From Sulfuricella sp. (GTDB lineage Bacteria > Pseudomonadota > Gammaproteobacteria > Burkholderiales > Sulfuricellaceae), in assembly GCA_018336195.1 (NCBI GenBank), contig JAGXQV010000013.1:1-35106 (forward strand): a stretch of DNA of 35,106 bases. Direction: 5' to 3'. Positions 15,929-22,743 of this stretch are shown here, piece by piece; the first letter of the stretch is position 1, and each line of letters begins with the position of its first letter. The position numbers and the translations under genes are program-made. Below the pieces are notes generated by a model. That model searched no databases and was not told the origin of the DNA. It saw only the letters and a list, made by a program, of their open reading frames with translations.

Positions 15929-17323
15929 ATGCAAGAAACCTCGCAATCCGGCAAAACCTGGTCGGGCCGTTTCAACGAACCGGTGACCGAGTTGGTCAAG
16001 CGCTACACCGCTTCCGTGACTTTCGACAAGCGCTTGGCGGAATACGATATTCAAGGCTCGCTGGCCCATGCCGCGATGCTCAACGCCGCCGGCATCCTCT
16101 CTGCCGCCGATCTGGCGGCGATTCGCGACGGCATGGCAAAAATCCTCGACGATATCCGCGCCGGACGCTTCGCATGGTCGGTCGATCTCGAAGACGTGCA
16201 CATGAATATCGAGCGCCGTCTCACCGACCTCATCGGCGATGCGGGTAAGCGCCTGCACACCGGGCGCTCGCGCAACGACCAGGTGGCGACCGACGTGCGC
16301 CTGTGGCTGCGCGCCGAAGTAGACAACCTGCTGCACCTCATCGGCGAGTTTCAAATATCCCTGCTCGACCTGGCGGAAGCCAACGCCGATACCGTGATGC
16401 CCGGTTTCACCCATTTGCAGGTCGCCCAGCCGGTGACGTTCGGCCATCACCTGCTGGCATATTACGAGATGACCAGCCGCGACGCGGCGCGCCTCGCCGA
16501 TTGTCGCAAGCGTATCAACCGCCTGCCCTTGGGGGCTGCGGCCTTGGCCGGAACCAGCTTCCCCATCGACCGCGAATTTGTGGCGCTCCAACTGGGTTTC
16601 GACGGGGTGTGTGAAAACTCGCTGGATGCCGTTTCCGACCGCGACTTCGCCATCGAATTCACGGCGGCCGCGGCGCTGGTGATGACTCACCTGTCGCGCC
16701 TTTCGGAAGAACTGATCCTGTGGATGAGTCCGCGCGTCGGCTTCATCGACATCGCCGACCGCTTCTGTACCGGCTCGTCGATCATGCCGCAGAAGAAAAA
16801 CCCCGACGTACCGGAACTGGTGCGCGGCAAGACCGGGCGCGTCACCGGTCATCTGATGGGCCTCTTGACCCTCATGAAAGCCCAGCCGCTGGCCTACAAC
16901 AAGGACAACCAGGAAGACAAGGAACCGCTGTTCGACACGGTCGATACCCTGCGCGACACGTTGACCATCTACGCCGACATGATGCGCGGCATCACGGTGA
17001 AGAAAGAGGCGATGCGCAACGCCGCCCTGCAAGGCTTTGCCACCGCCACCGACCTCGCCGATTACCTGGTGAAAAAAGGCCTGCCCTTCCGCGACGCCCA
17101 CGAAGCGGTCGCCTTGGCAGTGCGCCATGCCGATGGCAAGGGCTGCGACTTGGCCGATTTGCCGCTCGCCGAACTGCGCCAATTCTCCGACTTGATCGGC
17201 GACGATATTTTCCAGGTACTCACCCTGGAAGGCTCGCTGGCCAGCCGTAACCACGTCGGCGGCACCGCACCCGAACAAGTGCGAGCAGCGATTGCCCGCG
17301 CGCGGGCGCGGCTCAGCGCGTAA
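15929..17323 (+). CDS. argH: Argininosuccinate lyase
   Basis: 464 residues, the usual length. It cleaves argininosuccinate to arginine and fumarate, the last step of arginine synthesis, as a cytoplasmic tetramer. The fumarase-superfamily signature [12 protein letters not shown] sits near residue 284 with the catalytic serine, and other conserved blocks are present (WSGRF at the start, [17 protein letters not shown], TPGxTHLQ-type FTHLQVAQP). ATG at 15929 with GGAGAAACACG upstream. It is followed by a Crp-family gene on the same strand after 14 bp, so read-through into that gene is likely. Confidence 0.97.
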   Translation: MQETSQSGKTWSGRFNEPVTELVKRYTASVTFDKRLAEYDIQGSLAHAAMLNAAGILSAADLAAIRDGMAKILDDIRAGRFAWSVDLEDVHMNIERRLTDLIGDAGKRLHTGRSRNDQVATDVRLWLRAEVDNLLHLIGEFQISLLDLAEANADTVMPGFTHLQVAQPVTFGHHLLAYYEMTSRDAARLADCRKRINRLPLGAAALAGTSFPIDREFVALQLGFDGVCENSLDAVSDRDFAIEFTAAAALVMTHLSRLSEELILWMSPRVGFIDIADRFCTGSSIMPQKKNPDVPELVRGKTGRVTGHLMGLLTLMKAQPLAYNKDNQEDKEPLFDTVDTLRDTLTIYADMMRGITVKKEAMRNAALQGFATATDLADYLVKKGLPFRDAHEAVALAVRHADGKGCDLADLPLAELRQFSDLIGDDIFQVLTLEGSLASRNHVGGTAPEQVRAAIARARARLSA

Positions 17324-17337
17324 GCAAGCGCCAACCC

Positions 17338-17997
17338 ATGAGCGCCGCCCTGGAAACCTCGCTGCTGCAACTCTACCCCGCGCTGGAGGCGGTCGCTGCC
17401 CCGCTACGCGGCGCCACGCTAGCCCAGGCGCAGGTGATGACGGTTCCGGCAGGCACCGTGCTGTTCGACGAGCGCCAACCCTGCCAGGGGTTTCCCTTCG
17501 TGCTGAGCGGCGCGGTACGGGTGGTCAAGGCCGCCGCCAACGGGCGCGAACTGCCGCTGTATCGGGTGCTGCCCGGCGAGACCTGCATCATCACCTCCAG
17601 TTGCCTGCTGGGCCGCGCCGACTACAACGCGCGCGGCGTGGCGGAAGGTGAGACCACCCTGGTGTTCCTGCCGCGCGGCCAGTTCGACACCCTGCTCGCC
17701 AGCGCGCCGTTCCGCGATTTCATCTTCGGCCTGTTCGCCGAGCGTATCGCCGAACTCATGCAACTGGTCGAGGAAGTGGCTTTCCGCAAGCTCGACCAGC
17801 GTCTTGCCGGCCTGTTGCTGGGCAAAGGGCGCGTCGTGCACGCCACCCACCAGCAACTCGCCGACGAATTGGGCAGCGTGCGCGAAATGGTCAGCCGCCT
17901 CCTCAAGGGCTTTGCCGAACAGGGCTTGGTGGCGCTGGGCCGCGAGCAGGTGGAAATCCTCGATCCCACCGGATTGCGGCGCATCGCCGCTGTGTGA
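17338..17997 (+). CDS. Crp/Fnr-family transcription regulator
   Basis: 219 residues. An N-terminal cyclic-nucleotide-binding-like beta barrel (about 30-140, with GTVLFDERQPCQGFPFVLSG) is followed by the dimer helix (ERIAELMQLVEEVAFRKLDQRLAGLL) and a Crp winged HTH (about 168-205, HQQLADELGSVREMVSRLLKG). The FNR N-terminal cysteine cluster is absent. C49, C83 and C89 (CIITSSC) are in the barrel and could be redox-active, which is inference. The residues that bind cAMP phosphate are not evident. It lies between argH and ccoG; a motif repeated after its stop and after ccoG may be linked to it (see findings). Confidence 0.88.
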   Translation: MSAALETSLLQLYPALEAVAAPLRGATLAQAQVMTVPAGTVLFDERQPCQGFPFVLSGAVRVVKAAANGRELPLYRVLPGETCIITSSCLLGRADYNARGVAEGETTLVFLPRGQFDTLLASAPFRDFIFGLFAERIAELMQLVEEVAFRKLDQRLAGLLLGKGRVVHATHQQLADELGSVREMVSRLLKGFAEQGLVALGREQVEILDPTGLRRIAAV

Positions 17998-17998
17998 T

Positions 17999-18010
17999 AT
18001 TGGTTACAGA
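17999..18010 (+). promoter_or_regulatory. Motif ATTGGTTACAGA, copy upstream of ccoG
   Basis: Begins 2 bp after the stop of the Crp-family gene. The same 12-mer recurs 2 bp after the ccoG stop. Location upstream of the next gene suggests an operator or processing site; no family match is known to me. Confidence 0.4.
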
Positions 18011-18061
18011 GCGGTACGCCTTGCGCATGGCTTAATAACCCTACAGAATCTCGGCTTTCCC

Positions 18062-18075
18062 TTGAGAACGATCAG
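18062..18075 (+). promoter_or_regulatory. FNR/Anr-type box candidate upstream of ccoG
   Basis: TTGAGAACGATCAG matches the FNR consensus TTGAT-N4-ATCAA at eight of ten positions and lies 53 bp before the ccoG start. ccoG/fixG genes are classical oxygen-regulated FNR or FixK targets, which supports the call. Confidence 0.45.
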
Positions 18076-18128
18076 CCCCGCCGGTCACGGCGGAAAGACC
18101 ACTCTCCCCTTCCGTCGCGGAGTCCATC

Positions 18129-19601
18129 ATGCAAGCAGCAGACAAACAGGTAGATCTACACGAATCCAAGTCGTTTCTGGCAAAACGCATCGCGATTCAT
18201 CCGCGCACGGCAAAAGGGCCGTTCCGCAACTTCAAGACGGCGGTGATGCTGCTGGCCTTCGTGGTGTATTTCGCCTTGCCGTGGATGCCCTGGGACCGCC
18301 ACGGCGTGATCCCCGATCAGGCGATCCTGTTCGACATGGTCGGGCGGCGCTTCTTCATCTTCAATATGGCGCTTTATCCGCAGGATTTGATTTCCCTGTC
18401 GCTGCTGCTGTTCATTTCCGCGGCCACCCTGTTTTTCATCACCGGCCTGATCGGGCGGGCTTTCTGCGGCTATTTCTGTTTCCAGACCATCTGGACCGAC
18501 GCTTTCATTTACATCGAAAAATGGATCCAGGGCGAGCGCCCGGCCCGCCTGCGCCTCGACAAGCAGCCGTGGAACGGCGAGAAGATCGCCAAGAAATTCG
18601 CCACCCATTTGTCCTGGCTGACCCTGTCGTTCTGGACGGCCTTTTCCTTCATCCTCTACTTCGGCTTCGCCCCGGAACTGACCCTGCGCTTTTTCGCCGG
18701 CGACCTGCCTTCCGTCGCCTATCTGACCGTGCTGATCCTCACTCTAACCACCTATTCGGCGGCGGCCCTGTTGCGCGAACAGGTGTGCATCCTGTGGTGC
18801 CCCTATTCGCGCTTTCAGGGGGTGATGTACGAGCCGGAAACCCTCATCCCCTATTACGACTTCCAGCGCGGCGAAGGCACGGCGGGCCGCGCGCCTTTCA
18901 AGGAAGGCTTGAAAACCCTGGAAGAACGCCACACCCAGGGCGTGGGCGACTGCATCGACTGCGAGTTGTGCGTGCAGGTCTGCCCCGCCGGCATCGACAT
19001 CCGCAAGGGCCTGCAATACCCGTGCATTTCCTGCGGCCTGTGCATCGACGCCTGCAACTCGGTGATGGATGGCAAGGGTTACCCGCGCGGATTGGTGCGC
19101 TACGATTCGGAAATCAACATCGAGAGTCCCACCGCCGGCGAGCCGCACCTGGAACTGCTGCGCATCCGTACCCTGGGCTACGGCATCGCCATCGTGGTGA
19201 TGTTCGGCGCGCTGATCTTCAACCTCGCCAGCCGCACCGACGTGCAATTGTCGATCCAGCCGGTGCGGCAGCCGCTGTTCGTGGTGATGTCCGACGGGCA
19301 CATCCGCAACCGCTACCAGATCCACGTCACCAACAAGTCGGTGGTCATGCAGAGCTACCGCATCGACGTGCGCGGCATCCCGGAAGCGGCCTTCGACGTC
19401 GGCGCCATGCGCGAAATCGAGGTGCGCCCCGGCAAGAGCGTGATGGTGCTGGCCAACGTCGATCTCGGCGCCGACGCGGCGCACCAGACCCGCGAATTCG
19501 AGTTTATCGTCACGCCCAAAAGCAAGCCCAACGAAGCCTTGGTCCGCAAGGTCAAGTTCAACACCAAGGTGGAAGGATTCGAGAACGAGCCGGCTCGGTG
19601 A
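18129..19601 (+). CDS. ccoG: Cytochrome c oxidase accessory protein CcoG
   Basis: 490 residues, usual length for CcoG/FixG/RdxA. A membrane ferredoxin-like protein needed for copper handling during assembly of high-affinity cbb3 oxidase. It has about five membrane helices (first near residues 37-55, last near 350-370) and a cytoplasmic 2[4Fe-4S] domain at about 275-315 with CIDCELCVQVCP and CISCGLCIDACN. A C-terminal immunoglobulin-like periplasmic domain runs from about 370 to 490. The N-terminal family motif RFFIFNMALYPQD is present. No ccoNOPQ genes in the window. It follows the Crp-family gene and precedes a DUF2892 gene on the same strand. Confidence 0.95.
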   Translation: MQAADKQVDLHESKSFLAKRIAIHPRTAKGPFRNFKTAVMLLAFVVYFALPWMPWDRHGVIPDQAILFDMVGRRFFIFNMALYPQDLISLSLLLFISAATLFFITGLIGRAFCGYFCFQTIWTDAFIYIEKWIQGERPARLRLDKQPWNGEKIAKKFATHLSWLTLSFWTAFSFILYFGFAPELTLRFFAGDLPSVAYLTVLILTLTTYSAAALLREQVCILWCPYSRFQGVMYEPETLIPYYDFQRGEGTAGRAPFKEGLKTLEERHTQGVGDCIDCELCVQVCPAGIDIRKGLQYPCISCGLCIDACNSVMDGKGYPRGLVRYDSEINIESPTAGEPHLELLRIRTLGYGIAIVVMFGALIFNLASRTDVQLSIQPVRQPLFVVMSDGHIRNRYQIHVTNKSVVMQSYRIDVRGIPEAAFDVGAMREIEVRPGKSVMVLANVDLGADAAHQTREFEFIVTPKSKPNEALVRKVKFNTKVEGFENEPAR

Positions 19602-19602
19602 C

Positions 19603-19614
19603 ATTGGTTACAGA
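19603..19614 (+). promoter_or_regulatory. Motif ATTGGTTACAGA, copy upstream of the DUF2892 gene
   Basis: Second perfect copy of the 12-mer at 17999-18010, again starting 2 bp after a TGA stop and upstream of the next gene (start at 19679). Flanks also agree: TGA-Y-motif-(G/C)CG. Role unknown. Confidence 0.4.
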
Positions 19615-19678
19615 CCGCAAGTGACGGATAGGGTCAAATACGCCTACCGTATTCATTAACCCTCAAAAGGAGCACACC

Positions 19679-19870
19679 ATGAAAGCCAACGTAGGTGGTA
19701 TCGACCGTATTCTTCGCATCGTCGCCGGACTCGTCCTGATCGGCCTCGCCATTGTCGGCATCGGCGCGCCGTGGACGTGGATCGGCGTGGTGCCGCTGGT
19801 CACCGGGGTGTTCAGCTTCTGCCCGTTCTACCCGCTGCTGGGCATCAATTCCTGCCCGATGAAGCAGTAA
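19679..19870 (+). CDS. Small membrane protein, DUF2892/YgaP-like
   Basis: 63 residues, ATG with AAAAGGAGCACACC upstream. The start MKANVGGIDRILRIVAGLVL, two membrane helices (about 12-28 and 33-50) and CPFYPLLGINSC are typical of the DUF2892 family, which occurs alone or as the tail of membrane rhodaneses such as YgaP. The paired cysteines near the C-terminus are conserved in the family. Function is not established. A strong terminator lies 24 bp downstream. Confidence 0.88.
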   Translation: MKANVGGIDRILRIVAGLVLIGLAIVGIGAPWTWIGVVPLVTGVFSFCPFYPLLGINSCPMKQ

Positions 19871-19893
19871 TTCCGGCGCTGCCGGATCAAATG

Positions 19894-19921
19894 AAAAAGC
19901 CGGCTTTGCGCCGGCTTTTTT
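19894..19921. terminator. Bidirectional rho-independent terminator
   Basis: AAAAAGCCGGC-TTTGC-GCCGGCTTTTTT: a 7-bp GC-rich stem extended by A/T pairs, with T runs on both strands. Lies between the convergent DUF2892 gene and Old Yellow Enzyme gene and can serve both. Confidence 0.9.
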
Positions 19922-19944
19922 CATGGCGGAAAGGTATGCCGCAG

Positions 19945-21018
19945 CTATGCGGCACCCAACACCGGATAGTCGGTGTAGCCTTCCGCTCCCGCCGTGTAGA
20001 ACGTCGCCGAGTTGGGTTGATTGAGCGGCGCGCCGGTCTTGAGTCGGGCGGGCAGGTCGGGGTTGGCGAGAAAGCTGGTGCCGAAAGCCACCGCATCGAG
20101 CTTTCCTTCGGCAATCGCCGCGATGGCCTCGTCGCCGCCATAGCCCATGTTGCCGATGAGCACGCCTTTATACTGGGCACGGATCGGCGTCAGCACGTCG
20201 CCGTTTTGTTGCTGGTAGAAATCCGCCCGCATGACGTGCAGATAGGCCAGCTTGAAGTCGTTGAGCCGTCCCGCCAGCCAGGTCGATAGCCCGATCGGGT
20301 CGCTGTCGATCATGCTGTTGTAGCTGTTGAGCGGGGAGATGCGCACCCCGACCCGCTCGCTACCCCACACACTACTGGCGGCTTCGAGGACTTCGAAGAG
20401 CAGCCGCGCCCGGTTTTCCGGGGAGCCGCCGTAGGGGCCGCTACGCCGATTGGCGCCGTCGCGCAAGAATTCGTCGAGCAGGTAGCCGTTGGCGCCGTGC
20501 ACTTCCACACCGTCGAAACCCGCCGCCTTGGCGTTCTCGGCGGCCTTCCTGAATCCCGCCACGATCCCCGGCAATTCGTCGTCGCGCAGTTCGCGCGGCG
20601 TGACGTAGGGTTGCATTCCTTGCGGGGTATACACTTCGCTGCCGGTAATCGCGATGGGGCTGGGCGCCACCGGTTGCGCGCCGTTGTTGAGCAGCGGATG
20701 GCAGGCTCGCCCGCCGTGCCAGATCTGCAGAAAGATCCGTCCGCCTGCGGCATGGACCGCATCGGTGGTCCGTTTCCAGGCTGCCACCTGGGCGGACGAG
20801 TAGATGCCGGGTTCCATCCAGAACGACGAGTTGCCCTCCGTCGCCATGGTGGCTTCCGCGACGATCAGTCCGGCACTGGCGCGCTGGGCGTAGTATTCGG
20901 CCATCAAGGCGGTCGGGACGTGGTCGGCGTCGGCCCGGCAACGGGTCAGCGGGGCCATGAAAACACGATTGGGGACGCTGAGCGCCCCGACTTGAAGGGG
21001 GCTGAATAGGGTAGGCAT
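19945..21018 (-). CDS. Old Yellow Enzyme family FMN ene-reductase
   Basis: 357 residues, a TIM-barrel flavoprotein that reduces activated C=C bonds or nitro/nitrate esters with NAD(P)H (NemA/XenB group). Seen: start LFSPLQVGALSVPNRVFMAPLTR with the flavin-tuning T25, active-site H174 and N177 with Y179 (EVHGANGYLLDEF), and the barrel signature RDGANRRSGPYGGS. Full family length. Likely a cytoplasmic detoxification or redox enzyme. Transcribed alone towards the terminator; no regulator (TetR/NemR type) is adjacent. The 78 bp upstream hold a GGGAAGG-CGCA-CCTTCCC hairpin (21075-21092). Confidence 0.93.
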   Translation of the reverse strand: MPTLFSPLQVGALSVPNRVFMAPLTRCRADADHVPTALMAEYYAQRASAGLIVAEATMATEGNSSFWMEPGIYSSAQVAAWKRTTDAVHAAGGRIFLQIWHGGRACHPLLNNGAQPVAPSPIAITGSEVYTPQGMQPYVTPRELRDDELPGIVAGFRKAAENAKAAGFDGVEVHGANGYLLDEFLRDGANRRSGPYGGSPENRARLLFEVLEAASSVWGSERVGVRISPLNSYNSMIDSDPIGLSTWLAGRLNDFKLAYLHVMRADFYQQQNGDVLTPIRAQYKGVLIGNMGYGGDEAIAAIAEGKLDAVAFGTSFLANPDLPARLKTGAPLNQPNSATFYTAGAEGYTDYPVLGAA

Positions 21019-21096
21019 AGTCTCGTATCTCCACGGATTGGGCGAGGGAAAATACTAGCACAATACCCCTGCCTGGGAAGGCGCACCTTCCCGCAA

Positions 21097-21561
21097 TCAG
21101 CCCAAGTGATAGCGATACACCACCATGCTGTCGGCGCGCGTGAAGCCTTCGTTTTCGTAGAAACCGAGGGCCGCGCCATTGTCGCGGTCGGCCAGCAGGG
21201 TTAGGCGGACGATCCCTTGCGCGGCGGCCCACTGCCGGATGTGTTCGATAAGGCGCCGCCCCAGCTTGAGGCGACGAAATTCGGCGGCGACGATGACGTC
21301 TTCGAGAACGCCGGCCAGTCCGCCCCTGGCGGTGCTGACGCTGAACAGCAGGCTGGCCATACCGATCACCCGCCCGGCCTTTTTCAGGACGAACAACCGC
21401 CCCAGCGCGGGGGTATCGAGAATCAGGCGCAGGCCGCGCGCCTGAACTTCAGCGTCGGCGACGAACTCCTCCTCGATGCTGAATAGTTCGCCGAGCAGTT
21501 CGACCATCGCCGGCAGATCCTGGTGAGTGGCGGGATCGATTCCGAAACAGGCTTCCATCAT
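21097..21561 (-). CDS. GNAT-family N-acetyltransferase in the nif cluster
   Basis: 154 residues (ATG 21561, or the next codon ATG 21558). GNAT fold: motif A is present as DVIVAAEFRRLKLGRRLIEHI (acetyl-CoA loop RRLKLG), with LGFYENEGFTRAD at the end (motif B). The start overlaps the stop of the SIR2-like gene (ATGA), so translation is probably coupled. Substrate unknown; it could modify a small molecule or a protein. Its coupling to the nifT-linked SIR2-like gene makes a role in nitrogen-fixation control worth testing, but that is inference from position only. Confidence 0.85.
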   Translation of the reverse strand: MMEACFGIDPATHQDLPAMVELLGELFSIEEEFVADAEVQARGLRLILDTPALGRLFVLKKAGRVIGMASLLFSVSTARGGLAGVLEDVIVAAEFRRLKLGRRLIEHIRQWAAAQGIVRLTLLADRDNGAALGFYENEGFTRADSMVVYRYHLG

Positions 21562-22394
21562 GCGGCGAGCGGCAAGTCTTTGGCCAATTCGCCAAGCAGT
21601 GCGGCGACCGGGATGTCGAGGCGGATGATGCCTTGCTCTTCGAGGAAGCGCAGTTCGTTCTTGCTCAATTCACCGTCCAGCACCGCCCAATGCGGGCCGT
21701 CGCTGGAGCGCTTCATGACTTGGCGGGCATAGCTGCGTTCGAGCTGGTTGCGGAAGCGGCAACCGAGAAACAGGAACTGCTTGTCCTTGCGCAAGGCCTG
21801 CACGCGCGGCGGAATCGGTGACTGGATGTCGATTTCGGTAAGGACTTCGACGAAATCGGAATCCGAGACGATGAAATTAGCTGCCGGAAAAATCGAGCCG
21901 ATAGGCCGGTAGATCAGGGTGCGCCAGGCGGCGCATTCGGCTTCCGCGCATTCGCTGGCGTCGGCGCGGTAATACTTCACCCAGATGTCGCGGTGCTCGG
22001 CGCGGCTCACCCCCTGCACTTGCCCCCAATCGCTACGTTCCGCGAAGGCCTGTTGCGCGGCGGCGTCGTACCAGGTGTCGACGAGCAACGGCAGATTGGC
22101 CTGCGCGGCGAAAAAGCGGTGCGCCGGAGTCGGCTCGACGGGCGGCGCAAAGACCTCCTTCAAGATCGCCACCAGGGTCTTGCGGTGCTTGAAATTCTCG
22201 ATGTATTGCGCCGCCGCCGTCATGTTGCTGCGCACCTTGAACGGCACCGACGATTTGGCGGCCAAGCGTCCGGCCAAGTCGGTAGGCGTGAGCGGAATGG
22301 GCGTGTCCGCCCCGGCGTGCAAGTCCGCGCCCAGGTAGGGGATCAGCTTGCCGGCCTTTAGCGCAGCCTGGATGGACAGTATGGAATCGGTCAT
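21558..22394 (-). CDS. SIR2-like protein, catalytically degenerate, nif-linked
   Basis: 278 residues starting MTDSILSIQ at 22394 (AAGGAG 8 bp upstream; an earlier in-frame start at 22454 would run through a repeat). The layout fits the SIR2-like (SIR2_2) NAD-binding fold: KLIPYLGAD near residue 16 for the first loop, LLVDTWYD (103-110) for the usual TTNYD, RPIGSIFP (163-170) with IVSDSDF for the LHGS...P...DY block, and FLFLGCRF near 208. The residues where active members carry Asn and His read W108 and I165, so NAD cleavage or deacylation looks unlikely. It follows nifT after a palindromic repeat and overlaps the GNAT gene. It may bind NAD or ADP-ribose as a sensor. Confidence 0.65.
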   Translation of the reverse strand: MTDSILSIQAALKAGKLIPYLGADLHAGADTPIPLTPTDLAGRLAAKSSVPFKVRSNMTAAAQYIENFKHRKTLVAILKEVFAPPVEPTPAHRFFAAQANLPLLVDTWYDAAAQQAFAERSDWGQVQGVSRAEHRDIWVKYYRADASECAEAECAAWRTLIYRPIGSIFPAANFIVSDSDFVEVLTEIDIQSPIPPRVQALRKDKQFLFLGCRFRNQLERSYARQVMKRSSDGPHWAVLDGELSKNELRFLEEQGIIRLDIPVAALLGELAKDLPLAA

Positions 22395-22409
22395 TTTGTG
22401 CTCCTTGGC

Positions 22410-22489
22410 GTAGGCTGGGGTAAGTGCGCGAACCCCAGCAAATTTCGTCTCCATCGCGATGCTGGGGTTCGTACCGCACCCCAGCCTAC
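22410..22489. repeat. Long palindromic repeat between nifT and the SIR2-like gene
   Basis: GTAGGCTGGGGT-(A/G)-(A/C)-G...-CGAACCCCAGCA at 22410-22440 and its near-perfect complement at 22460-22489, with a 19-bp centre. Resembles the GTAGG-CTGGGGT/ACCCCAGCCTAC dispersed palindromes common in betaproteobacteria. It would form a strong hairpin in the operon transcript and may lower downstream expression or shield the 3' end of nifT mRNA. Confidence 0.75.
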
Positions 22490-22502
22490 CTGGCTTAACC
22501 CT

Positions 22503-22721
22503 TTAATCATCTCCGCCCGAAAGTCGGCGGGCTTCCACGGTAAGCGGCAAACGGGTGTCGGCGGGCATCTCCGGCAGGGCAAACACCCAGCCGTTGCCGA
22601 GCTTAATCGTGCCGCCCCACAGTTCGGGCTTTTCCATTTCGACGACGTTTTCTTCGAGGTCTTTTTTCGCGACGTAAACGGTGTAACCGTTGTTCGCGGC
22701 CTTGCGTAGCATGATTTTCAT
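22503..22721 (-). CDS. nifT: NifT/FixU family protein
   Basis: 72 residues, the family's usual length. Clear NifT signatures: MKIMLRKA at the start, YVAKKDLEENVV, EKPELWGGTIKLGNGW, and LPEMPADTRLPLTVEARRL. NifT is conserved in nif operons; its precise function is unknown and it is not essential where tested. It starts 22 bp after the Cache-CheW stop, with GGAGTCCACC upstream, so both are on one transcript. Confidence 0.95.
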   Translation of the reverse strand: MKIMLRKAANNGYTVYVAKKDLEENVVEMEKPELWGGTIKLGNGWVFALPEMPADTRLPLTVEARRLSGGDD

Positions 22722-22743
22722 GGTGGACTCCTTTAGGTAGTTT

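Noticed and set aside
15778..15999. Longer N-terminus for the antitoxin running into the argH start
   Set aside because: It would cross the argH promoter and start codon; the internal ATG at 15777 has a good ribosome site and matches antitoxin length.
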